Assembly: GCA_000433355.1 (NCBI GenBank)
Contig: FR893173.1
Span: 75,810 to 139,809, forward strand
Length of the DNA: 64,000 nt
Direction of reading: 5' to 3'
Origin: Alistipes sp. CAG:435
GTDB taxonomy: Bacteria; Bacteroidota; Bacteroidia; Bacteroidales; UBA932
Positions 44,465 to 52,226 of this stretch are shown one piece after another (position 1 is the first letter of the stretch; each line of letters starts with the position of its first letter). The position numbers and the translations under genes are program-made. Under the pieces are notes generated by a model. The model worked only from the letters and a program-made list of their open reading frames with translations. It did no database searches and was not told where the DNA came from.

Positions 44465-45559
44465 CTAATACTTGAAAGTTATGTACTTGACTTCTGTTGT
44501 CAGACCACCGTCCGTGTCGGACTGCCTGTAGCCCACGGCGAACGCGACATATTCCTTGCCCCTCTCTGTCAGGCTGCCGGAGACATCAACACTCTGGCTT
44601 CCCTTGTACAGGGTCAACGCGCCGTACTGGGTCATCGTGGAGATGTAGGTGTGCGCGGCATCCTCCGGCACTGAGAATTCGTCCCACGCATCCTTGGACA
44701 CCACATCACAGATCCAGGTGTCACCTGACGATGAAGACGTGACGTTGAGATGCGTGCCGGAGACGCTCAGAGACAGAGTCATATTGGATTGCGTGGCCTT
44801 TTTGGAGCGGAACTCGCAAAGATCGATCTTCCCGCTGTAGCTGGCGTTGCCCTTGTCATCGAAACTGAGGTCAAAGGCAGAGGCATAATATGCCGTGTTG
44901 TCCATAATCGTGGTCTTCCGGGCAGTCTCCAGTTTGGCCGTGTCGAACGTGCCCTTGGTCAGGAAAGAGTTCGGGTTCATCCCATAGATGGCACACATTT
45001 CCTTTATCTGCTCGATCCGCTTCTTGATGTAAGCCTCAACATTGGCGAACTTATCGTAGTCAGATTTGCTGACGATCGAGTAGAGGTAGGTCTCAGCGGC
45101 GTTAACCGGAGTGATGACCACCCTCGCGGAAGAAGTCGTGATCTCGCTGACCTCAATCTTGAACTTGTTGTAAGCCTGTGAGGATGAGCCTTCCTTGCCC
45201 TGGCTCACGACAAGAGTCAGCGGCTGGACACCCTTGCAGGTCATCTTGATCTCTCCGGTCCTGTCCTCTCCGGTTTCGTTCTTGTCAACATTGAAACTGA
45301 ACGTCGTGCTGTAGGTCTTGCCGAGATGGATCCAGTCTTTGTCTGTCGAGACCTCGGCGGTGTTGCCCTCCTTGGAGCCTTTGATGCTGTAATCGACGGC
45401 AAGCTTGCCACCTTCAGACCCGATGCTGAGGAGCTTGACCTTCACATCAAAAGTCGAGGTAGGCTCCTCGTTGTCTTCGGCGTTGCCGCCACAGGCAGCG
45501 AATACTATCGCAGCCGCACAGGCCAACGCGGTCAGCCTGAGCAATGATGGAATCTTCAT
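44465..45559 (-). CDS. BACON-domain lipoprotein (paralogue of next gene)
   Basis: The 364-residue protein has a lipoprotein signal (Cys23). Residues about 40-120 form a BACON-like Ig domain (GGKLAVDYSIKGSKEGNTAE, then WIHLG and TGEIKMTCKGVQPLTLVVSQ). A second module (130-360) with TTSSARVVITPVNAAETYLY shares its layout with the next gene upstream (SSAFVTVAPTNSDSYYCYG), including a late VAFAVGYRQSDTDGGLTTEV. The two are diverged paralogues. BACON domains bind glycans or mucins in some proteins. Function here is unknown. Confidence 0.7.
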   Translation of the reverse strand: MKIPSLLRLTALACAAAIVFAACGGNAEDNEEPTSTFDVKVKLLSIGSEGGKLAVDYSIKGSKEGNTAEVSTDKDWIHLGKTYSTTFSFNVDKNETGEDRTGEIKMTCKGVQPLTLVVSQGKEGSSSQAYNKFKIEVSEITTSSARVVITPVNAAETYLYSIVSKSDYDKFANVEAYIKKRIEQIKEMCAIYGMNPNSFLTKGTFDTAKLETARKTTIMDNTAYYASAFDLSFDDKGNASYSGKIDLCEFRSKKATQSNMTLSLSVSGTHLNVTSSSSGDTWICDVVSKDAWDEFSVPEDAAHTYISTMTQYGALTLYKGSQSVDVSGSLTERGKEYVAFAVGYRQSDTDGGLTTEVKYITFKY

Positions 45560-45565
45560 TCAAGT

Positions 45566-46681
45566 TTACTTTTTCGGTTCGTCAAAATGGAATTTCAGAT
45601 AGGAGATCCCGGTTGTTATCTTCGAGCCGTTGTACCCGAAAGCATACGCCACATAATCTCCGGTGGTAAGGTTACCCATCTGAGCCTTAGGATTATAATA
45701 GCACTCCGAGAACTCACCCTGGTGCATGAACGACCTGATGGAGTTGTCACTTTCCTCAACCCATTTGAGGAAATCCTCGGCACAGGCTTTCGGAGTGGCG
45801 CTCTTGCTCCAGACCTCATAAGAATCGACAGTCAGCACATAAGTGACAGAGGCATCGGACGGGACCACCTTGACGTTAGCGTCCGCATCCACAGTGATTC
45901 TGAAATCAGGAGCCGAATCAGGATATTTCTTCGTTGTGAACTTCTTCACCGCGACATTGCCGCTGCACTCCCCGCCCAAAGTCATATCAAACGCGAACAG
46001 ATAGTAGTCCGACAGAGGTGTAAACCCATCGTAAGTATGTGATTTATAACCCTTAGTAAGATAATTCTTAAGAGAGAATTCCTGTCCGTTGGCCTCGGCA
46101 GCCTTACGGGCATAGTCGATCAACTGCTTGGCATAGTCAGCGACAAAAGCCTTTCCGTTGCCGTTGAACTTCGAATATTGCTCAGCGGTGACGACACCAT
46201 AGCAGTAGTACGAATCGGAATTTGTAGGAGCGACGGTGACGAAAGCACTGGAAGCCTCGACATCCGTGACGGCCAGAGCAAAGCTCTGTTTGGTGTCAAT
46301 TCTGTAATCCGGATCAGAAGACTGGAGAACGGTCACAAAAGCGTCCTCGGCACCCTTAAGGGTCAAGGTTATCACGGCAGTCCTGTCCTCTGCGGAAAGA
46401 TTGGCGCCGACCGAAACCGAAACAGTTCCCGGCACGCTGCCGTCCACGACAGCCCAATCCTGATCGGAGACAGCGGTCACAGCCTGGCCGGCCCCGCTTC
46501 CTGTCACTGAATATTTCACCTCGAATCCGGAAGCCTCCGACGAGACCGTCAACAACTTCTTTCCGGAAATATTGATGGTGGAGTCAATCCCTGACCCGCC
46601 ATTATCCTTTTCACAAGAAATTGTGACTATGATGAGAACCATAGCCACAATCATCTTGAACAGATTATTTAATCCACTCAT
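45566..46681 (-). CDS. BACON-domain lipoprotein
   Basis: The 371-residue protein has a lipoprotein signal (Cys23, ISC followed by EKDNGGSG). A BACON-like domain covers about 35-125 (EASGFEVKYSVTGSGAGQAV, then DQDWAVVDG and AVITLTLKGAEDAFVTVLQS). The second half matches its downstream paralogue in order: VTDVEASSAFVTVAPTNSDS, LTKGYKSHTYDGFTPLSDYY, and GDYVAYAFGYNGSKITTGIS at the end. Its start shares one base with the upstream stop (46681), so translation is coupled. Confidence 0.7.
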   Translation of the reverse strand: MSGLNNLFKMIVAMVLIIVTISCEKDNGGSGIDSTINISGKKLLTVSSEASGFEVKYSVTGSGAGQAVTAVSDQDWAVVDGSVPGTVSVSVGANLSAEDRTAVITLTLKGAEDAFVTVLQSSDPDYRIDTKQSFALAVTDVEASSAFVTVAPTNSDSYYCYGVVTAEQYSKFNGNGKAFVADYAKQLIDYARKAAEANGQEFSLKNYLTKGYKSHTYDGFTPLSDYYLFAFDMTLGGECSGNVAVKKFTTKKYPDSAPDFRITVDADANVKVVPSDASVTYVLTVDSYEVWSKSATPKACAEDFLKWVEESDNSIRSFMHQGEFSECYYNPKAQMGNLTTGDYVAYAFGYNGSKITTGISYLKFHFDEPKK

Positions 46682-48963
46682 CAGTCGGTCGTAAATGTTA
46701 CTTCAAAACTGTAGATCTGAGTCGTCCTGCCACCAGCGATGACAGCGATGTCAAACCAAGTGATTGATTCATCCTCAATCACCGCGGTGCTGGTATAAGG
46801 GCCGGTTCCTTCATATGACAGCAAGCTACTATTGATCTTTGACCAAGATTTCCCATCAGCAGACAACTTAAGGGTAATGTCATCCCAATTGCCTGTCCTT
46901 ATTTTATAGTCCGCAACAAGAACCACCTTAGAGATACTTCCTATCGCAGACGTGCACTTAAGGGAACCTTTGGACTTGAACATAGACTCCGTGGCGGAAC
47001 CGACGTAGAGTTTGTCGCCATAAATCTCGACCTCTGTTGTCTTGGACGGATCATCCACACCGACAGCCGTGAACTTGGCCGTCACAGGATAACCGGTCAA
47101 CGGATCAACCGTCTGTCCTTCATTGGCCAGTCTGTCGGCCTCAGCCTTGAGAACCTTGTACATATCAGCCGCGGTCACAGAAAGCTTGTAGTTAACAGCT
47201 GTAGCACTGGCCTGCTCGACAGTGACAGTCTCAGTAGTCTCGGACAACCCTTTTGCCTTGATGGTGATCGTTCCGGTTCTCTTCTTGCCGGTGTTCTCTG
47301 TCACGGTCACAGTGAGCTTGTTGGAAGCCCAGGAAGCGGAAAGCCAGGACTTAGCATCATCAGCGACAGTCACGGTAGGATCACCGGTAGCCGCATAGAC
47401 ACCACAATCAACGCTCTCGGAATGGGCCGTCTTCGCCACCTTGATCGTCTTGCTGTCAAGTACGATTCCTGGAGCCGGATTGATGCTGAGCGCACCGATG
47501 TAAGGACGGCAGCTTGTGTTGGACAGATTATCGACAGTGAGGACAAGCTGTCCGGACTCGGTTTCAGAGTTGGCCGGGAAATAGTAATCTTTGCCGTCAG
47601 GATTCTTGCCACTACCAGTGATGTTGAACTTGCCGAGAACATAAGTCTTACCATCCTTGACAAGACTCATAGTGAAGTCTGCGGTAGCGTCATCTGTGTA
47701 GATACCAAGATTAGCCTTGACCATCTTGACTCCACTGAAATCAGCCGCGGAAGAAAGAACGACCTTGCCACCTGTTATCGTCGTGCTGGCAAGTCCCTGG
47801 GTATAGCCATCCGTAGTATATAAGGACGTTCCGTAATTGCCATTGTTTGACCCAGGATATGAGATGGAGAAATTCATCTTCTTGTCTCCATCGCCCCAAG
47901 CCCTTTCCTTGTAAGAGCTATTGATGATCTTGGAATATGCCGGCGTGTTTGTCCAGGTCTCACCTTCAGCAAGAGCCACATCGTGTGATGTCACGACATC
48001 AGAGCTCTTGTAGTTGACTGTAGGAGAAGTGATCGCGCTGCGTGCGATGACAAGTCCCTTACGCTCGAACACCAGATCAGCCTTGTTGGTGAAAACAGTG
48101 ATCTTGACATCAAACTCACCAGTATTGGCGACAAACCAAGCCACATAGTCGGACACTGTGGTCGTACCATCGCCTGGAAGGTTGATGTATGAGACTGGAG
48201 ATGTTGACTTTACACCAGCATCGTAAATGTCCTTTGTGATGTCAACGCTGAAACGTCCGGCAAGAGCCTTGTTAGCGCCGACCGCCTCGATCCTGACGCT
48301 TTTCACAACCTGAGACTTATAGGCGTCCGGAACTCCAGCGAATGTGATTTTTCCAAAACCGAACAAGTGAGCGAACTCAAGTTTCTCACTGTTGACGGTG
48401 GAATACTCACCATATTCATCATTGTGAGTCTTGTTTGAAGTCGAGATTGTGGTCGGCTTCACGAGCATGATGTCCGCGCGGTTGTACCAGGAAGTCTGGG
48501 TCGCGGTCTGTTCCTCAGGAATCTTTACAGTCCAGGACGTGAGGTCTTCCTCAGAGTAAGCCGTATTTACGGCAGCGGCAGGGAAAACGCCATAGAAATT
48601 ATATTCATCAGCAAAATCAGCGTCCACTATGCTCCAAAGCTCGCCATCGAAGACAGGAGCTGTGGCCTCGAAATCCTTGATTTTGAATATAGAGTAATAC
48701 ACTCCGGCGGCAGCTCCTTTGCTTTTTGCGACCTTGACACCTTTGGTGGGAGTTTCCTTCTTCGCCACAGCGGCATAGAAATAGTCCCCTTTCTCGAATT
48801 TGATGTGGCTGTCGCCATCGAACACAGCCTTTGTGTCCGCACCCGTGCTGACAGCGACGGAGACATTGATATCGTGTGTTCCGGCGGTTTCCGGAGCGAG
48901 TTCTGACTTGGAGCAGCCGACTATTGCCATTAAAGCGGCCGCGATGTATAATGACTTTTTCAT
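46681..48963 (-). CDS. Fimbrillin-like (Mfa/FimA-type) lipoprotein with BACON-like domain
   Basis: The 760-residue protein has Cys17 (VGC). Residues 20-330 fit the fimbrillin-like family of Bacteroidetes: ADTKAVFDGDSHIKFEKGDY, the classical opening of that fold, and FAHLFGFGKITFAG. A beta-rich middle part (350-490) resembles discoidin-like stalk domains, and a BACON-like domain (about 500-585, GVYAATGDPTVTVADDAKSW, then GTITIKAKGLSETTETVTVE) follows. The C-terminal 170 residues repeat the discoidin-like pattern. No pilus-assembly partner genes are nearby, so it probably serves as an adhesin or binding protein rather than a fimbrial subunit. Confidence 0.65.
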   Translation of the reverse strand: MKKSLYIAAALMAIVGCSKSELAPETAGTHDINVSVAVSTGADTKAVFDGDSHIKFEKGDYFYAAVAKKETPTKGVKVAKSKGAAAGVYYSIFKIKDFEATAPVFDGELWSIVDADFADEYNFYGVFPAAAVNTAYSEEDLTSWTVKIPEEQTATQTSWYNRADIMLVKPTTISTSNKTHNDEYGEYSTVNSEKLEFAHLFGFGKITFAGVPDAYKSQVVKSVRIEAVGANKALAGRFSVDITKDIYDAGVKSTSPVSYINLPGDGTTTVSDYVAWFVANTGEFDVKITVFTNKADLVFERKGLVIARSAITSPTVNYKSSDVVTSHDVALAEGETWTNTPAYSKIINSSYKERAWGDGDKKMNFSISYPGSNNGNYGTSLYTTDGYTQGLASTTITGGKVVLSSAADFSGVKMVKANLGIYTDDATADFTMSLVKDGKTYVLGKFNITGSGKNPDGKDYYFPANSETESGQLVLTVDNLSNTSCRPYIGALSINPAPGIVLDSKTIKVAKTAHSESVDCGVYAATGDPTVTVADDAKSWLSASWASNKLTVTVTENTGKKRTGTITIKAKGLSETTETVTVEQASATAVNYKLSVTAADMYKVLKAEADRLANEGQTVDPLTGYPVTAKFTAVGVDDPSKTTEVEIYGDKLYVGSATESMFKSKGSLKCTSAIGSISKVVLVADYKIRTGNWDDITLKLSADGKSWSKINSSLLSYEGTGPYTSTAVIEDESITWFDIAVIAGGRTTQIYSFEVTFTTD

Positions 48964-48974
48964 TTCAGTTCGTT

Positions 48975-49844
48975 TTACCAGTTAAGATATTCATTACCAT
49001 CCTTTACTATGACACCGCCAAAAGTGCCATAAGTTTCCCCTTGGGTAAAGGAGATGTACTGTGCGGAATACTTACCGTCACTGTTGCGCACAGCCTTGAC
49101 AATAACATAGGCATCGGCGGATATCGTCTTCGGAACGGTGATCCTGACCGTTGAACTGGCCTCGTCAACCTCGGCCTCAAGGCCCTTGGACTCAGCGACA
49201 ACGTGGGTGGTCGCATCAGCGCCGAAGAGAGTATAACCGATGGTGACAATCTGTCCTGATACAACCATCCTTGAGTCAGCCTTGACCTTGATCGCAAAGG
49301 CTTTCTCCTTGACGATCTTGATGACCGTCTCGCCGAGCGTGAATACATATTCGGTCTCGGTCTCTGATATTTCCAGTTTAGGCTCGACTGTACCGGACAC
49401 CGGTACCGCATCCCAAGTCTTTCCATCATAAGAGACATACCATTTGCCATCCTGAATCTTGAACTGAGGAGTCTTGCCTGAGACAGGAACCTTGGCTCCA
49501 TTGTTGGTCATAAACTCACCATTGACAGTCCAATAAAGTTCTCCCTCGAACTCCTTCATTCCGATCACCGGAGCCTCGGCGTCCTTTCCGTTTGTCAGGA
49601 CAGCCGTCTGCCCGTCGCTGAATTTGACTGTGTAGCTTGTCTTATCCTCGTTCGGAGTCACTGACACGATTGTCACCGCATTGGCGGCGGCATCGGCAAG
49701 TTTCGCGATCGAACTTACGTTCTCATTCACCTTGGATTCAAGGGCGGCGACCTTGGTTTCCAGAGTGTCCACCCTGTCCTTCAGGTCACCATTGCAGGCG
49801 CAGAGCGACGCCGCGGCGAGCAATGTCAAAAATACCTTTTTCAT
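48975..49844 (-). CDS. DUF4988/PL29-N-like lipoprotein
   Basis: The 289-residue protein has a lipoprotein signal with Cys17. A coiled coil with heptads (residues 20-50, LKDRVDTLETKVAALESKVN) is followed by the DUF4988 domain (60-180, VIGMKEFEGELYWTVNGEFM and KWYVSYDGKTWDAVPVSGTV), the same domain as in the M64 peptidase at 21.8-23.9 kb. A short Ig-like tail (190-289) ends at NEYLNW. The coiled coil suggests trimer formation at the surface. Unknown function. Confidence 0.7.
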   Translation of the reverse strand: MKKVFLTLLAAASLCACNGDLKDRVDTLETKVAALESKVNENVSSIAKLADAAANAVTIVSVTPNEDKTSYTVKFSDGQTAVLTNGKDAEAPVIGMKEFEGELYWTVNGEFMTNNGAKVPVSGKTPQFKIQDGKWYVSYDGKTWDAVPVSGTVEPKLEISETETEYVFTLGETVIKIVKEKAFAIKVKADSRMVVSGQIVTIGYTLFGADATTHVVAESKGLEAEVDEASSTVRITVPKTISADAYVIVKAVRNSDGKYSAQYISFTQGETYGTFGGVIVKDGNEYLNW

Positions 49845-49877
49845 AACTATACTGAATTATACTAAATTAGCGTCTAA

Positions 49878-51614
49878 CTAGAAAGCGAGCACAGGATGGC
49901 AGATGAAATCTTGGTTCATCCATTCGCAGGACGTCTCGAATTCCTGATTCTCGCCAAGCCAGAAAATGCAGCATACACCATCAGTGTTGTCATAAATGGT
50001 GGAAGACATTATCTGGCATACTCCTTGACCATTTCTTGTCATCGAATATGCAAGCTCTTCTTTTTGAGCGGCCGGAATCTTGGCGAAATGAGCGTTGATG
50101 GCATCCATCGGCTTGTAGGAAAGCATCACATTTCCAAAGTACGTGACATCATAACCATAGTCACGGAGTCCGCTCAGATGCTGCGCTACTTCAACACCAC
50201 CCAGATTGGCCATACAATCCCAAAGTTGTCCTATGCTTGGGACAAACCACCCCGAGGTTTTGGCCGGAGCGGACGGGACGAAATCGGTGGTTGTCCAGTC
50301 AAAGGCCGGATATTGTTCCAACTGTTCACCCGGATAGGTGTTCCTGACTGTAGCTGTCCATAACTGTCCATAAATATCCTTGTACCAAGAATCTCCACGC
50401 TTATGGTTACCGATGCAGTCAATTCCCTCATTCATAGCGTACTTGGTCAACTGGGCGCCAGGAGCGTGGGCTCCCTTTGTGCAGAACACCAACCCGTGCG
50501 TGAACCCCTGCTTTTGCTCAAGCTCAGAGAAGCGGCTCTGGTCTGTCTGGAACACGATTCCGATAACGGTTTTCCCTTCTACAGGGGCAGGCTTTTCAGT
50601 CGCCCAGACAGCTTTGGTGCCATCGCTGTTTATAGAAAGTAATCCACCATCACTCCAAGTTCCGTCGGAATAGTAATAGTCACCGATTTTCGGATCCGTA
50701 GCCGGGATTTCCTTGGATTTCACCGAAAATGAGCACGTAGCCTTGATGTCCTTGATCACTGCGGTCAACTTCGCGTTACCGGCGTTGAGAGCGATAACCT
50801 TCACCGAGACAAGATTATCTGATTCAACAGCGTCAAACGGCTCGATTTTAATCACTTTAGGATCATCCACAATCCATTCGACATTCTTGTATGTCGTCCC
50901 CTCCGGAAGTATTGTGGCGTTCACGATGAAAGACTCATCCACCGTGAGCAGTTTTGAAGCCACATCCAACGTCAGCGACTCAGCCTCGATAGTTTTCACT
51001 TCGACAACGCATTCAGCTGTAAAAGAAGACGAAGCCGCGGTGATTGTGGCCTTTCCGGCAGAGACGGCGGTAACGACTCCGTTATCCACGGTAGCGACCT
51101 CCTTGTCGCTGGAATCCCAGGAGATGCTCGGGCTGGTGGCATTGTCCGGAGTGACCTTGGCGCTCAACGTCTCCGTCGCACCCACAACGAGTTGAATGGA
51201 GGTCTTGTTCAAGGATATTCCCGTCACAGCGATAGGGTCAACGCTGACGGCGCACTTTGCGATGCTGGATCCAAGGACAGCGACGATTGTGGTCGAGCCG
51301 AGGCTCTTGGCTTTCATTGTAAAGACATAACCTTCTGAATCAGAGGTCCTGTCCAAATCAATCACATCCTCGTCAGCCACATTGACCTCAACATCGGCCA
51401 ACTTATCAATCGGGGTGACCTTCAAAGAGACGGTACCATTCCCGTCTATCGGAATCGAGACCGTAGTCTGGGTAAACTCGACACTTTCTTTCACCGGTTC
51501 CGGCTCATTATTCTCCTTGTTTCCGCCGCAGGAAGAAGCCATAGCGGACACAACTCCAAGAACGAGAGCCATACCAGCGGAACGCAGGAACACGCCTAAT
51601 GAATTTTTATACAT
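49878..51614 (-). CDS. Lipoprotein with Big_2 Ig-like repeats and FISUMP-like C-terminus
   Basis: First gene of the operon, 578 residues, with Cys29 (ASSC). It carries three to four Ig-like repeats; the second is a clear Big_2 (about 115-205, VTGISLNKTSIQLVVGATET and SSDKEVATVDNGVVTAVSAG), the third follows at 210-300. The C-terminal 260 residues (about 310-578) look like the Fibrobacter-succinogenes-type domain common at Bacteroidetes surfaces: GDYYYSDGTWSDGGLL near its start and a late TSGWFVPSIGQLWDCM. Probably a binding or adhesion protein. The promoter lies about 50 bases upstream. Confidence 0.7.
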   Translation of the reverse strand: MYKNSLGVFLRSAGMALVLGVVSAMASSCGGNKENNEPEPVKESVEFTQTTVSIPIDGNGTVSLKVTPIDKLADVEVNVADEDVIDLDRTSDSEGYVFTMKAKSLGSTTIVAVLGSSIAKCAVSVDPIAVTGISLNKTSIQLVVGATETLSAKVTPDNATSPSISWDSSDKEVATVDNGVVTAVSAGKATITAASSSFTAECVVEVKTIEAESLTLDVASKLLTVDESFIVNATILPEGTTYKNVEWIVDDPKVIKIEPFDAVESDNLVSVKVIALNAGNAKLTAVIKDIKATCSFSVKSKEIPATDPKIGDYYYSDGTWSDGGLLSINSDGTKAVWATEKPAPVEGKTVIGIVFQTDQSRFSELEQKQGFTHGLVFCTKGAHAPGAQLTKYAMNEGIDCIGNHKRGDSWYKDIYGQLWTATVRNTYPGEQLEQYPAFDWTTTDFVPSAPAKTSGWFVPSIGQLWDCMANLGGVEVAQHLSGLRDYGYDVTYFGNVMLSYKPMDAINAHFAKIPAAQKEELAYSMTRNGQGVCQIMSSTIYDNTDGVCCIFWLGENQEFETSCEWMNQDFICHPVLAF

Positions 51615-51660
51615 ACAAAACCTATCTTTAACTTTTCAACAAAAAAATGAAACAAGACCC

Positions 51661-51691
51661 GAAAGATAGGAATTATTCTCGGGAATGCAAG
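51661..51691 (-). promoter_or_regulatory. Promoter of the ten-gene SusCD/subtilase operon
   Basis: On the minus strand CTTG (51691-51688), a 19-base spacer, and TATCTTTC (51668-51661), one base off TAnnTTTG. It would drive all genes from 51614 to 33964, since no other gap in the operon exceeds 33 bases. Confidence 0.55.
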
Positions 51692-51729
51692 CGAATATTT
51701 ACAAATCTTTTATCGTCAAAAACGGAATA

Positions 51730-52221
51730 TTATTTCACATTCTTATCGATACCCCGATGCCAGAAGCGGGAGGTGATGTCCATCAATGAATATGAATCCG
51801 CTTCGTGAGCGACTTTATACAAGCGCTGGTTAGTGGTTTTGGAGTTCAAAGGGCCGAATGATTCGATGTACGGTCCCACCTTCACATAATCAAAATTCTC
51901 GAATATCTTGTCCTCCACCGCGTTCCGTCCCGAGTACAAGGCGGCGGCAAGCCCTTTGGAGCGGACGTGGGCGGCCAGCCTCAGCAGAGATTCCGGATCC
52001 CTTCCCTCACCGAGGAACAGGAAGCAGTCCACCCCGAAATTGTCAGCGACCAGAGAATCAATGACTTTCTCGGTCAATTCAACACCTACATCCGTCTTCA
52101 GAAAAGGAGAATGGCATCCAATGCAATTACCTTGGCAGTTGCTTATGTCAACCGCCAAGGTAACTCTATCGGGAATCTCCTCGATGACCACCGAGGTCAT
52201 CTCAGGAACATATTTGATCAT
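51730..52221 (-). CDS. nrdG: Anaerobic ribonucleotide reductase activating protein
   Basis: A radical-SAM enzyme that installs the glycyl radical on NrdD. From ATG at 52221 the product has 163 residues; the 4Fe-4S motif CxxxCxxC is NCQGNCIGCHSP near residues 30-40, preceded by VTLAVDISN. A longer frame upstream would add 51 residues that overlap nrdD and have no family resemblance. It starts five bases after the nrdD stop. The usual NrdG fold features follow (FLFLGEGRDPESLL). Confidence 0.9.
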   Translation of the reverse strand: MIKYVPEMTSVVIEEIPDRVTLAVDISNCQGNCIGCHSPFLKTDVGVELTEKVIDSLVADNFGVDCFLFLGEGRDPESLLRLAAHVRSKGLAAALYSGRNAVEDKIFENFDYVKVGPYIESFGPLNSKTTNQRLYKVAHEADSYSLMDITSRFWHRGIDKNVK

Positions 52222-52226
52222 ATTCG

